This document shows positions 16,884-26,254 of a DNA stretch of 64,000 nucleotides, in pieces. Numbering within the stretch: position 1 is the first letter of the stretch; every line of letters begins with the position of its first letter. Below the pieces are notes generated by a model. The model was not told where the DNA came from and made no database searches. It saw only the letters and a list, made by a program, of their open reading frames with translations. The position numbers were made by a program, and so were the translations under genes. This stretch comes from Lampropedia puyangensis (GTDB lineage: Bacteria > Pseudomonadota > Gammaproteobacteria > Burkholderiales > Burkholderiaceae_C), in contig NZ_STFG01000010.1 of the NCBI RefSeq assembly GCF_004833285.1, positions 62,001-126,000 of the forward strand. The letters are read 5' to 3'.

Positions 16884-17900
16884 GTGTCCAACGACGAAAC
16901 CACATCCCCTGTTGCACCAACCGGTGCAACCCTTGATGCTGAAAACGTCGACACCTCAGTCATGCCTGACCTTGAGCAACCACCCGGGCAATTGCTGCAC
17001 GATGAAACTATCGAACCGGCCACCGATGCCGATTCCGTCCGTGAGGCGACCATCGTTCAAGCAGAGCAAGCCCAGATTGCAGCGCTGGCCCGGCTTTATG
17101 GCGAGCCGCTTTTCGAGCTGCCTGCCGATCTGTATATTCCACCTGATGCATTAGAGATTTTTCTTGAGGCATTTGAAGGCCCGCTGGATTTGCTGCTCTA
17201 TCTGATCCGCAAACAGAACTTCAACATCCTTGACATCCCCATGGTGCCGCTAACACAGCAATACATGGGTTATGTGCAAGAAATCCGCTCTCGCAACTTG
17301 GAACTGGCAGCCGAATATCTGCTGATGGCGGCCATGCTGATTGAAATTAAATCACGCATGCTGCTACCGCGCCCGCCCGCTACCGAAGAAGAGCAAGAAG
17401 AAGACCCTCGCGCACAATTGGTCAGGCGTTTGCTGGAATACGAAAAGACCAAAATCGCAGCACGCAAGCTCGATGAACTCCCCCAAGACGGCCGTGACTT
17501 CTGGACACCGCAAGCCTTCTTTGACTTGCAATTGGCGCCAGAGCTGCCCAACGTCGCTCCAGACGATTTGCGCAAAGCTTGGCTGGCGATTGTCAAACGC
17601 AGCCAATTGGTAGCGCACCATACGATTACGCGCGAAAAGCTCAGTGTGCGCGAATACATGAGCCATGTGCTGCGTGATCTCAAAGACAAACCCTACTTGC
17701 CATTTGAAGAGCTTTTCAAACCAGAACTGGGCATTCCCGTTCTGGTCGTCACATTCATCGCCATGCTGGAGCTGGCCAAGGAAACGCTAATCGAAATTAC
17801 GCAGGCAGAAGCGTTTGCGCCTATTTATGTGATGGCACGCAGTCAGCATGACGAACATCAGGGCGCAGCGCCAGGAAGCAGCATGACAGCGACCTCCTGA
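16884..17900 (+). CDS. scpA: Segregation and condensation protein A
   Basis: This 338-residue kleisin would bridge SMC heads, together with ScpB, in chromosome segregation. The kleisin N-terminal region is FEGPLDLLLYLIRKQNFNIL (about residues 97-116), followed by the QYMGYVQEI and AAEYLLMAAMLIEIKSRMLL helices. An acidic linker (TEEEQEEDPR) precedes the C-terminal winged-helix region ending around VVTFIAMLELAKE. The start is GTG at 16884. The first 80 or so residues are poorly conserved and low in complexity, so a shorter start is possible. No scpB is in the window. Confidence 0.93.
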   Translation: MSNDETTSPVAPTGATLDAENVDTSVMPDLEQPPGQLLHDETIEPATDADSVREATIVQAEQAQIAALARLYGEPLFELPADLYIPPDALEIFLEAFEGPLDLLLYLIRKQNFNILDIPMVPLTQQYMGYVQEIRSRNLELAAEYLLMAAMLIEIKSRMLLPRPPATEEEQEEDPRAQLVRRLLEYEKTKIAARKLDELPQDGRDFWTPQAFFDLQLAPELPNVAPDDLRKAWLAIVKRSQLVAHHTITREKLSVREYMSHVLRDLKDKPYLPFEELFKPELGIPVLVVTFIAMLELAKETLIEITQAEAFAPIYVMARSQHDEHQGAAPGSSMTATS

Positions 17901-17993
17901 AACTCTTTTGTGCGCAGCGACTCCCAACTGCATTCATCCGGCACCTGCTTGGTAGGGCTACACTAAAAGCCTGTTCATAAGGACTTAATCGCT

Positions 17994-19016
17994 ATGGGGC
18001 AACGAATTCGCGCAAATGCACAGGGCTTGAATCAGAATCGAGCTGCATCGCCTCTTTTATGGGGACTGGTCATCACGGCCGTGATTGTGATTCTGGGGAT
18101 CGGTTGGTGGGTATGGCGCTCGCCAGAGCAGGCGAAGCAAAGCTTGCAGAGTCTTCAATCGAATATTCAATCCCTGACAGGGCAAGAGGCCAACACGCCC
18201 AGTCCATCGGTCGAGCATGACACACCGCCAACAGATACTCCTGAGATCACATCTGAACAAGCACACGTCGATCCATTGGCCCTTGAAGACGAAGAGCCGC
18301 TCAACCCGATTGAGGCCCCTGAAGAGCTCGCCAGCGAGCCTCTGCCTTCTCTTGAAAGTTCAGACAAAAGCATCGGCAACGCTTTGAGCGCATGGGGGGC
18401 AACGCAGCAAGCTCGCGCACTCATTCGCAATGAGCAATTTATACGCCGCTTTGTCACAACCATCGACAATCTCACGACCCCCCGCGCGCCGTCAGCACTG
18501 TGGCCAATCTACCCGACAGAACCGAAATTTACCGTTGAAGACCAAAACGGAGGGGTAGAAACGCAAATTGCCCAGGCCAACAGTGCGCGTTACACATTGG
18601 CAGTGCAATTTGTACAAAACCTCAACGTGACACAAGCGGCACGTGACTACCGCCATTTCTATCCACTGTTTCAACAAGCTTACGAAGACTTGGGCTACCC
18701 CAACCGATATTTCAATGACAGACTCATCGCCGTAATCGACCATCTGCTTCAAGCACCTGAACCCATTGCGCCGCGCGTGCACTTGATGAAGGTGCGTGGC
18801 CAAATCGCATCTGAGCAGCCTTGGGTACGTTACGAATTTGAAGACCTTCAACTAGAAGCATTGTCTGCAGGGCAAAAAATCCTCGTTCGCATGGGGCCAG
18901 ACCATGCCCGTGCAGTCAAAGCCAAATTGCGCGCCTTCCGTGATGCAATTGCCTCAGCCCCTGCACCACATAGCACGCCTACCTCGAGCCCCACCCTCAC
19001 ACCAGCATCCAACTAA
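17994..19016 (+). CDS. DUF3014 domain protein, membrane-anchored
   Basis: This 340-residue protein has one membrane helix at about residues 21-42 (LLWGLVITAVIVILGIGWWV). A long acidic, Ser/Thr/Pro-rich spacer follows to about 120. The DUF3014 domain has FVTTIDNLTTPRAP, then LGYPNRYFNDRLIAVIDHLL and PWVRYEFEDLQLEALSAGQK. Topology suggests a single-pass inner-membrane protein with a periplasmic domain. The function is unknown. A Pro/Ser/Thr tail of about 20 residues ends the protein. It converges with xerD. Confidence 0.85.
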   Translation: MGQRIRANAQGLNQNRAASPLLWGLVITAVIVILGIGWWVWRSPEQAKQSLQSLQSNIQSLTGQEANTPSPSVEHDTPPTDTPEITSEQAHVDPLALEDEEPLNPIEAPEELASEPLPSLESSDKSIGNALSAWGATQQARALIRNEQFIRRFVTTIDNLTTPRAPSALWPIYPTEPKFTVEDQNGGVETQIAQANSARYTLAVQFVQNLNVTQAARDYRHFYPLFQQAYEDLGYPNRYFNDRLIAVIDHLLQAPEPIAPRVHLMKVRGQIASEQPWVRYEFEDLQLEALSAGQKILVRMGPDHARAVKAKLRAFRDAIASAPAPHSTPTSSPTLTPASN

Positions 19017-19037
19017 CATTGTGCCCTCCCCCACCTA

Positions 19038-19940
19038 TCAACCTCGTGGATGGTGGGTGGCGTGTACGCTTTTTAAACGCTCACGGGCAACATGCGTGTA
19101 AATCGTTGTGGTTGAAATATCGGTGTGGCCCAGTAACATCTGAACTGCGCGCAAATCTGCTCCGTGGTTGAGCAAATGGGTGGCAAAAGCATGGCGCAAA
19201 GTATGCGGCGACAGTGACTGAGTGATGCCTGCAAGCTGTGCATACTTTTTCACCAACACCCAGAACATCACCCGTGTCATGCCATGGCCGCGTGCAGTCA
19301 CAAAGTAATCGTCCGTGAGTTGACCAGCCAAAATTTGAGGCCGAGCCTCTTCGGCATAGCGCGCCAGCCACTGCTGCGCCACTGCGCCAAAAGGGACCAA
19401 CCTCTCTTTACTACCCTTACCCATGGCGTGCAGCACCCCGTCTTGCATACGAATTTGGTAGGTCTTCAACCCCACCAACTCGCTCACCCGCAAACCACTG
19501 GCGTACATCAACTCCAACATGGCTTTGTCGCGCAAACCCAATGCATCAGAAACCTCTGGAGCTGCCAGCAAAGTATCCACCTGCGCCTCCGTCATCGTTT
19601 TGGGAACGCGCAATGCTTGCTTGGCCGCCTGCATACGTGCCGTAGGGTCTTGCTGAAGCAAACCCTCGCGAAACCCCCAACGGTACAGACGCTTGAGCAC
19701 GGTAAGCCGACGGTTGGCCGTGGTCGCTTTCGTTTGGCTATGTTTGGCAGCGAAATACTGTTGCAGCGTGATTTCTGTCACATTCAATAGCCCAACGGGA
19801 GGCTTTTGTGTTTGCAGCCAGCCAGCAAACAGTTCAACGTCTTTGCGGTATGCATACAAGGTATTGCGTGATAGCCCTTCGTGGAGCCACAAACTGTCAA
19901 TAAAGCGGTCAATCAATTCCTGATCGTGCTCATCCATCAT
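19038..19940 (-). CDS. xerD: Tyrosine recombinase XerD
   Basis: This 300-residue tyrosine recombinase would resolve chromosome dimers at dif with XerC. The N-terminal SAM-like domain begins at ELIDRFIDSLWLHEGLSRNT. The catalytic set is visible: Arg in SGLRVSELVGL, Lys in MGKGSKERLVPFG, HxxR in LSPHTLRHAFATHLLNHG, His in LLGHTDISTTTIYTH and the nucleophile Tyr in the same segment. The length fits XerD. An AGG-containing ribosome site precedes the first ATG; a second ATG follows immediately. No dif-like site was recognised nearby, and the gene is not flanked by mobile-element features. Confidence 0.95.
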   Translation of the reverse strand: MMDEHDQELIDRFIDSLWLHEGLSRNTLYAYRKDVELFAGWLQTQKPPVGLLNVTEITLQQYFAAKHSQTKATTANRRLTVLKRLYRWGFREGLLQQDPTARMQAAKQALRVPKTMTEAQVDTLLAAPEVSDALGLRDKAMLELMYASGLRVSELVGLKTYQIRMQDGVLHAMGKGSKERLVPFGAVAQQWLARYAEEARPQILAGQLTDDYFVTARGHGMTRVMFWVLVKKYAQLAGITQSLSPHTLRHAFATHLLNHGADLRAVQMLLGHTDISTTTIYTHVARERLKSVHATHHPRG

Positions 19941-19955
19941 TATTCAGACCTCAAC

Positions 19956-19990
19956 GAAAAAACCGGTGCAAAGAAAACTTTGCACCGGTT
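19956..19990 (-). terminator. Terminator after the Bug-family gene
   Basis: A perfect 13-base stem, AACCGGTGCAAAG with its complement, surrounds an AAAA loop. On the minus strand it is followed by a T tract (the A run at 19956-19962 on the plus strand). It ends the Bug-family gene transcript just before xerD. Confidence 0.9.
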
Positions 19991-20019
19991 ATCACTCTAG
20001 CGGAATACGCGGGGTTTGC

Positions 20020-21003
20020 TTATTCCAGCTTCAAATTCTGCTTTTTCACCACGTCACTGTAAACATCAAATTCCGCTTTGATTTCTGCTGCAAATTCAGC
20101 CGGTGTATTGGCCACCACAATAGAGCCCGTATCTTCAATACGCTTGCGCACTGCAGGCTCTTGCAACACCTTCTTCACTGCTGCATTGAGCTTGTCGACA
20201 ATTTCTGGTGGCATGTCTTTAGGGCCCAAAATCCCATAGTAGGCCATGCGGTTAGCAGGTTCCAATCCAACTTCTTTAAAGGTCGGCACATCAGGAATAG
20301 CGGCAACACGCTCATTGGCAGCGACCACAATGGCCCTCAAGCGGCCGCTGGTGATAAATGGCAGTGCCGATGGAAGGTTGTCAAACATGATTGGAACTTG
20401 CCCTGCAACCGCGTCATTCAAACCCGGGCCAGCACCTCGGTATGGAATGTGCTGCATATCCAAGTTTGCCAGCGTTTTGAACAACTCAGTCTGCAAGTGC
20501 CCAATACCGCCTGTCCCTGAAGAAGCATAAGAATACTTACCTGGGTTACTGGAAACTTCCTTAATGAACTCTTCATAGTTCTTGGCAGGAAATGATGGGT
20601 GAACCACAACCACGTTAGGGGTTGCCGCCATATTGATCACAGGCGTGAAATCTGTCAGCGGGTTGTAGCTGATATTCGGGTTAATGGCCGGGTTCGATGC
20701 GGTAGTCGAGACCGTGGCAACACTCAAGTTGTAGCCATCAGGTGCTGCACGCGCAGCCTCTCCAGCACCAATCACACCGCCACCACCGCCCTTGTTTTCC
20801 ACCACAATGGATTGCCCCAATTCTTTGCCCAAGGGTTCAGAAATTGCGCGGGCGATAATGTCTGTAGTTCCACCAGCAGCAAAGGGCACCAGCAAACGAA
20901 TCGGTTTATTCGGATAGTTCGCTTGCGCAATAGCTGTTCCAGCACTGAATGCCAGCGCTACGGTCGCAGCCACGGCCAAACAAGTACGTCGAGTCAGTCT
21001 CAT
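20020..21003 (-). CDS. Bug-family TTT substrate-binding protein
   Basis: This 327-residue periplasmic binding protein belongs to the tripartite tricarboxylate transporter (TctC/Bug) family. The start at 21003 has GAGAGGAC upstream and yields the signal peptide MRLTRRTCLAVAATVALAFS with a cleavage site after AIAQ. The mature protein begins NYPNKPIRLLVPFAAGGTTD, the hallmark Bug N-terminus that forms the carboxylate-binding loops. No permease genes are adjacent, so it is an orphan, as many Bug proteins are in Burkholderiales. The ligand is unknown. Confidence 0.93.
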   Translation of the reverse strand: MRLTRRTCLAVAATVALAFSAGTAIAQANYPNKPIRLLVPFAAGGTTDIIARAISEPLGKELGQSIVVENKGGGGGVIGAGEAARAAPDGYNLSVATVSTTASNPAINPNISYNPLTDFTPVINMAATPNVVVVHPSFPAKNYEEFIKEVSSNPGKYSYASSGTGGIGHLQTELFKTLANLDMQHIPYRGAGPGLNDAVAGQVPIMFDNLPSALPFITSGRLRAIVVAANERVAAIPDVPTFKEVGLEPANRMAYYGILGPKDMPPEIVDKLNAAVKKVLQEPAVRKRIEDTGSIVVANTPAEFAAEIKAEFDVYSDVVKKQNLKLE

Positions 21004-21402
21004 AGGTGTCCTCTCTTCATTCAACAAAATGATAAACACGGAGTTTTTAATACAAACAAATTGCAACACAAACAGGAATTACCCTTTATTTATCTTGAAA
21101 TCAAGCACAAAGCCGTTGCTGCCCAAAGCGCTTAAACCCTGTAAAAACATTGCATTTGAGTACATTTCAAGTTGCAGTTGCACGTTACCTCTGTGCATGC
21201 CCGAACGATAATATCCTTTAGATCACCGAATCATCTGGCAGAAACACTGCATGCATACGGCCTTTTTGCTTCACTCCGATTGCCAGTAAACGCATCACAT
21301 TCCTCGGCGCCAGCTGCTACTGCCCTCTCGGGTTAATCGGGTTGAAACTTATACGCGCTGGCGGATGGCCTTTCGCGCGGCTTGATCCACCAACACCCAG
21401 TT
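21004..21402. other. Intergenic region between divergent Bug-family and membrane-protein genes
   Basis: These 399 bases between divergent genes should hold both promoters. The half next to the Bug gene is A+T rich. No ORF of convincing length, terminator or clear inverted repeat was seen. Confidence 0.4.
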
Positions 21403-22089
21403 ATGAACCGCACTTCACCTATCTTTGATTACGCTTCAAGTACTCAAGGCCAGCTCACTACCATTGTGCTCACCGCCTTGGCCTTGCTCGGTGGCTATTA
21501 CTTAGCGCCTTATCTTCCCCCTGTCTGGGGCTGGGAAAATGGCCTCATTGAAAATGCCCAAGTATTGGTTTTAATCGCTGGCAGCTTCTGGGCTATCCGC
21601 GAAGCACGCCACTCTCAGCGGCAACCTCATCGGGCCTTCTGGTGGATCATTTGCCCCATTTGGCTAGCAATGGCGCTGCGAGAGCTCAGCTGGGGGGCCT
21701 GCTTGTTGATGCCGCTGCACATAGACCCTGTCACTGGCCCTACCTTTTCATCGTCCCAACAGTTGTTCTATAAGCCATTCATTGCACCAACCTTGGCTGC
21801 AATGCTGCTCGTGCAAGCGCTGTTGGCTCTCCGTTGGCGTGTTGACAAATTACTGCCCCAGCTGTGGCGCATGCGTGCAATTCCATTGATTGAAATCGGG
21901 ATTTTTGTGGTCAGTTTTTTGGTTTCCACCGCCGCAGAAGGACATATGGGTATGCATTTAAGCGGCTTACCAGAAGGCAGTGACCAACTGCTTGAAGAAT
22001 GGGCCGAGTTATGGGCCTACTTGGCGCTATTTGCAGCCCAAGCAAGGGTCGCCATGGCTCTTCGCATTGCGCGCACACCCCCCACATAA
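21403..22089 (+). CDS. Uncharacterised multi-pass membrane protein
   Basis: I do not recognise this 228-residue protein with certainty. It has about six hydrophobic segments (around residues 17-38, 48-66, 78-95, 124-142, 160-178 and 203-220). Polar and acidic motifs lie within or beside the membrane: WGWENGLIENAQVLVL (about 42-57), MALRELSWGA (about 91-100), AAEGHMGMHLSG (about 180-191) and LLEEWAELWAY (about 197-207). Buried Glu, His and Trp of this kind are reminiscent of membrane-embedded enzymes or of ENG/EE-SWG-type uncharacterised families. The start at 21403 is the first ATG; the longer frame begins with TTG. It stands alone with its own terminator. Confidence 0.75.
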   Translation: MNRTSPIFDYASSTQGQLTTIVLTALALLGGYYLAPYLPPVWGWENGLIENAQVLVLIAGSFWAIREARHSQRQPHRAFWWIICPIWLAMALRELSWGACLLMPLHIDPVTGPTFSSSQQLFYKPFIAPTLAAMLLVQALLALRWRVDKLLPQLWRMRAIPLIEIGIFVVSFLVSTAAEGHMGMHLSGLPEGSDQLLEEWAELWAYLALFAAQARVAMALRIARTPPT

Positions 22090-22112
22090 AAATCCCTCTC
22101 CCCCAACGAATC

Positions 22113-22147
22113 AGCCACGCCATGGACTAATCCATTGCGTGGCTTTT
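22113..22147 (+). terminator. Terminator after the membrane protein gene
   Basis: AGCCACGC with an inner ATGG pairs with CCAT and GCGTGGC around an ACTAAT loop, followed by TTTT. It lies between the converging membrane-protein and fghA genes. Confidence 0.8.
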
Positions 22148-22173
22148 GCATAGTCAAGGTGCTGATACAAGCC

Positions 22174-23004
22174 TTACTTCAAATACGCCGCGTGGTGAGC
22201 GATATGCTCCTCCATAAAACTGGCAATGAAATAATAGCTGTGGTCGTAACCTGGCTGCAGCCGCAATGTGAGTGGATGATTGCTGGCTTTGGCTGCGGCC
22301 TCAAGCAAGCCCGGTTGGAGCTGTGAATCCAAAAAGTCATCCTGCAAACCTTGGTCTACCAGCAGCGGCAGTCGCTCCTGCGCCTTGGCGATCAGCGCCA
22401 CAGCATCATGCGCAGCCCATTGCGCTTGATCTTCCCCGAGATAGGCGGTAAACGCTTTCTGCCCCCACGGCACCTGCGAAGGCGCCACGATGGGTGAAAA
22501 TGCCGACACACTCTGGTAAAGGCCTGGGTGGCGTAACGCCAACGTCAATGCACCATGCCCCCCCATACTATGGCCAAAAATGCTTTGCTTGCCCGTAGTC
22601 ACAAAGTGCTTGGCCACCAAAGCGGGCAACTCTTGGGTCACGTAGTCTTCCATGCGAAAGTGTGAGGCCCACGGCGCTTGCGTGGCATTGAGATAAAAGC
22701 CTGCGCCTTGCCCCAGATCATAAGCATCATCATTGGCAACTCCCTCACCACGCGGGCTGGTATCAGGTGCAACGAGAATAATGTTGTGCGCTGCGGCAAA
22801 TTGCTGCGCCCCTGCTTTGGTGATGAAATTCTGTTCCGTACACGTCAGCCCCGAAAGCCAATAGAGCACAGGGCAAGCCTGACCGGCCAAAGCAGCCGGT
22901 GGCAAGTAAACCCCCACCTTCATTTCTACGCCTAAAGCGCTGGAAGCATGCTTCCAAACCTCTTGGCGCCCCCCCCAGCTGGCATGCTGTTCGATTCGTT
23001 CCAT
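22174..23004 (-). CDS. fghA: S-formylglutathione hydrolase
   Basis: This 276-residue serine hydrolase completes glutathione-dependent formaldehyde oxidation by releasing formate and glutathione. The nucleophile Ser146 is in GHSMGGHGAL, and the N-terminal WLSGLTCTEQNFITKAGAQ segment is characteristic of esterase D/FGH. The remaining triad residues are expected near DDFLDSQLQPG and GYDHSYYFIASF. The start at 23004 follows GGAGACTATC. It lies 100 bases downstream of adhC on the same strand, forming the expected pathway pair. Confidence 0.95.
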   Translation of the reverse strand: MERIEQHASWGGRQEVWKHASSALGVEMKVGVYLPPAALAGQACPVLYWLSGLTCTEQNFITKAGAQQFAAAHNIILVAPDTSPRGEGVANDDAYDLGQGAGFYLNATQAPWASHFRMEDYVTQELPALVAKHFVTTGKQSIFGHSMGGHGALTLALRHPGLYQSVSAFSPIVAPSQVPWGQKAFTAYLGEDQAQWAAHDAVALIAKAQERLPLLVDQGLQDDFLDSQLQPGLLEAAAKASNHPLTLRLQPGYDHSYYFIASFMEEHIAHHAAYLK

Positions 23005-23104
23005 CAGATAGTCTCCTAACGGCAAAAGTCAAGGCAGGAGAAATGGGCGCCCAGGCATGCAATCGCCTTGTGAGCCCCCTAAAAATCTCCCAACACGATG
23101 CAGA

Positions 23105-24250
<1,146 letters not shown>

Positions 24251-24358
24251 TCAACGTAGAGGTAAAAACATTTGCTTCGCATATCGCTGGCCCAAGGCTG
24301 AAATGCCGGGCATGCACCAACAACTCAACTGCGAACCACCTCACGCGTGCGGGTCAAG

Positions 24359-24646
24359 TTATTTCAGATAGCTTCGGATGATCTTCATTAACTGCTCAAT
24401 ATCCTCTGCAGGCGTCAATTTGCTTGGCTTGACTGCCCCATCTTCGGCCAGAAAAGTTTCACGAAGGTGACTCTCCAAGACTTCGGCCATCAAGCCATTG
24501 GTTGCACCACGCAGTGCCGCCAATTGCTGAAGTAAATCATTGCAGCTTGAACCCGCATTGACAGCACGCTCCAAGGCCTCTGTCTGGCCTTTGATGCGGC
24601 GCAAACGTGTGATCACACGTTTTTTATCCTCTGGAGAATGGGGCAT
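24359..24646 (-). CDS. frmR: Formaldehyde-sensing repressor FrmR (CsoR/RcnR family)
   Basis: This 95-residue all-helical repressor of the DUF156 family carries Pro2, Cys35 and His60, which in characterised FrmR proteins mark the formaldehyde-responsive type. In those, formaldehyde crosslinks Pro2 and Cys35 of neighbouring subunits and releases the DNA. The sequence GATNGLMAEVLESHLRETF is typical. It is the first gene of the frmR-adhC-fghA set, 144 bases before adhC. A candidate operator lies upstream at 24704-24729. Confidence 0.93.
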   Translation of the reverse strand: MPHSPEDKKRVITRLRRIKGQTEALERAVNAGSSCNDLLQQLAALRGATNGLMAEVLESHLRETFLAEDGAVKPSKLTPAEDIEQLMKIIRSYLK

Positions 24647-24703
24647 GACTTTTTAAAAAACAGTTCAATGAAACAGCATCGATGGCACATCCAAAGATAC
24701 AGC

Positions 24704-24729
24704 TAGGGAGTATACACAAATACTCCCTA
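24704..24729. promoter_or_regulatory. Candidate FrmR operator
   Basis: TAGGGAGTA at 24704-24712 is a perfect inverted repeat with TACTCCCTA at 24721-24729, separated by eight bases. It lies 58 bases upstream of frmR. CsoR/RcnR-family operators usually pair a short G/C tract with flanking A/T and TACT/AGTA-type ends, which this resembles. AGTATA-type words repeat just beyond it. Confidence 0.7.
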
Positions 24730-24803
24730 CCAGTATAAAAATACGCACCGTATAAATGATCATTAGCTGTTGTCAGAGCTGCATCAGAAAAGGTCCTGGT
24801 AAG

Positions 24804-24834
24804 CCCCGCACAAGCTAAACAAAGGCTGGCGGGG
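24804..24834. repeat. Unassigned hairpin in the frmR upstream region
   Basis: CCCCGC at 24804-24809 pairs with GCGGGG at 24829-24834, and an inner AGC/GCT pairing is possible. There is no T tract on either side, so it is not an evident terminator. Its role is unknown. Confidence 0.3.
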
Positions 24835-24860
24835 TAACTTTCGCACCACCGTCAGTCCAT

Positions 24861-24890
24861 AAAAAAAGCCCCAGATTGCTTCTGGGGCTT
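24861..24890 (-). terminator. Terminator after the M20 amidohydrolase
   Basis: AAGCCCCAGA pairs with TCTGGGGCTT around TTGCT at 24866-24890. On the minus strand it is followed by seven T residues (A run at 24861-24867). It ends transcription of the amidohydrolase and insulates the frmR promoter. Confidence 0.92.
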
Positions 24891-24942
24891 GATGACAGTG
24901 AACCAAGGCACGAGCCTTCAGGTGCACAGCCTTAGCGTCTGC

Positions 24943-26154
24943 TCACTCAGACTTTGCCAACCATTGGCGCGCCAAATGCACTAAATAGCTGGCCCCCAAA
25001 GGCAACAGGGCATCATTGAAATCGTAACTCGAATTGTGAACCAAACATGGACCTTGGCCATGCCCTGGCTCACGATGCGCTCCATCACCGTTGCCGATGA
25101 AGGCATAGCATCCAGGAATTTTCTCCAACATGAATGCAAAATCCTCGGCAGCCATAATGGGCGCTTGCGCAATGAGTTGCCCTTCTCCCAACATCCCCTG
25201 CAGCACGCCACGCGCAAACGCTGTTTCATGGGCATGGTTGATGGTCGAAGGATAAATCCGGTTGAACTCCAACGTACACGTTGCCCCATTGGCGGCACCA
25301 ATGCCCGTCACGATTTCCCCCATACGGCGCTCCACCAAATCCAAGGTATCTTTGGTGTAAGCGCGCACTGTCCCAGTCATCATGCACTCGCCAGGAATGA
25401 CATTAAACGTATCACCTGCGTGGATGGTCGTTACGGAAATAACAGCGGCCTCCAACGGCGATTTGCTGCGGCTGATTACCGCTTGCAAAGCTGGAATGAT
25501 TTGGCTGGAGACCCAAATCGGATCGACTGCCAAATGCGGCATGGCCGCATGCCCCCCTTTGCCCTGAATGCGAATTTTAAATTCGCTGTTGGATGCCAAA
25601 ACTGGCCCTGGCGACAAGGCAAACGTGCCTTCGGCAATACCGGGCATGTTGTGCATGCCAAAAACCGCCTCAACCGGAAATTGCTCCAACAGGCCCTGCT
25701 CCAGCATGACTTGGGCACCACCACCGAACTCTTCTGCAGGTTGAAAAATCAGCACTACAACACCCGCAAAGTCACGTGACTGCGCCAGCTGCTGCGCAGC
25801 GCCCAGCAGCATTGTCGTGTGCCCATCATGGCCACAGGCATGCATACGGCCAGGAACCGTGCTGGCATGTGCAAAGGTGTTGTGCTCTTGCATTGGAAGT
25901 GCATCCATATCTGCACGCAGCCCGACCATGCGCGCAGCCGCTTTGGCATCAGCCGTGTGCTGGCCACGAATCACCCCAACCACCCCCGTACCGGCCAGCC
26001 CCCGATGCACCTCAATCCCCCACTCCTGCAACTTGCCTGCCACCAAATCGGCGGTGCGGTGCTCTTCAAACGCCAATTCTGGATGGGCGTGGATATCGCG
26101 TCGAATCGCCGTCAATTCCGCATGGCGGGCCACAATAGCATCAATGGGTTTCAT
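24943..26154 (-). CDS. M20-family amidohydrolase (N-acyl amino acid or hippurate hydrolase type)
   Basis: This 403-residue metallopeptidase-fold enzyme would hydrolyse N-acyl amino acids or related amides in the cytosol. Metal-ligand motifs are visible: GLRADMDALPM, MHACGHDGHTTMLLGAA, FQPAEEFGGGAQVML and a C-terminal MAAEDFAFMLEKIPG. The N-terminal RRDIHAHPELAFEEHRTADL is typical of the HipO/AbgB-like subgroup. The start at 26154 (MKPIDAIVARH) aligns with the family; the 37-residue upstream extension rich in Cys and Phe is rejected. The dimerisation domain lies between. It is 100 bases downstream of dusA. The exact substrate is not decidable from sequence. Confidence 0.93.
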   Translation of the reverse strand: MKPIDAIVARHAELTAIRRDIHAHPELAFEEHRTADLVAGKLQEWGIEVHRGLAGTGVVGVIRGQHTADAKAAARMVGLRADMDALPMQEHNTFAHASTVPGRMHACGHDGHTTMLLGAAQQLAQSRDFAGVVVLIFQPAEEFGGGAQVMLEQGLLEQFPVEAVFGMHNMPGIAEGTFALSPGPVLASNSEFKIRIQGKGGHAAMPHLAVDPIWVSSQIIPALQAVISRSKSPLEAAVISVTTIHAGDTFNVIPGECMMTGTVRAYTKDTLDLVERRMGEIVTGIGAANGATCTLEFNRIYPSTINHAHETAFARGVLQGMLGEGQLIAQAPIMAAEDFAFMLEKIPGCYAFIGNGDGAHREPGHGQGPCLVHNSSYDFNDALLPLGASYLVHLARQWLAKSE

Positions 26155-26254
26155 ATCAATTCTCGATGAATAGCCGCGCACATCAACTGCCCCAAAAGCA
26201 AAGCTGAAAGCACAGCAACAAAAACAATGCGTATAACGGAGAGATACCGCAACA

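Noticed and set aside
19038-19940. Phage or integron integrase
   Set aside because: Length, motifs and genomic context fit the housekeeping XerD; no mobile-element features flank it.
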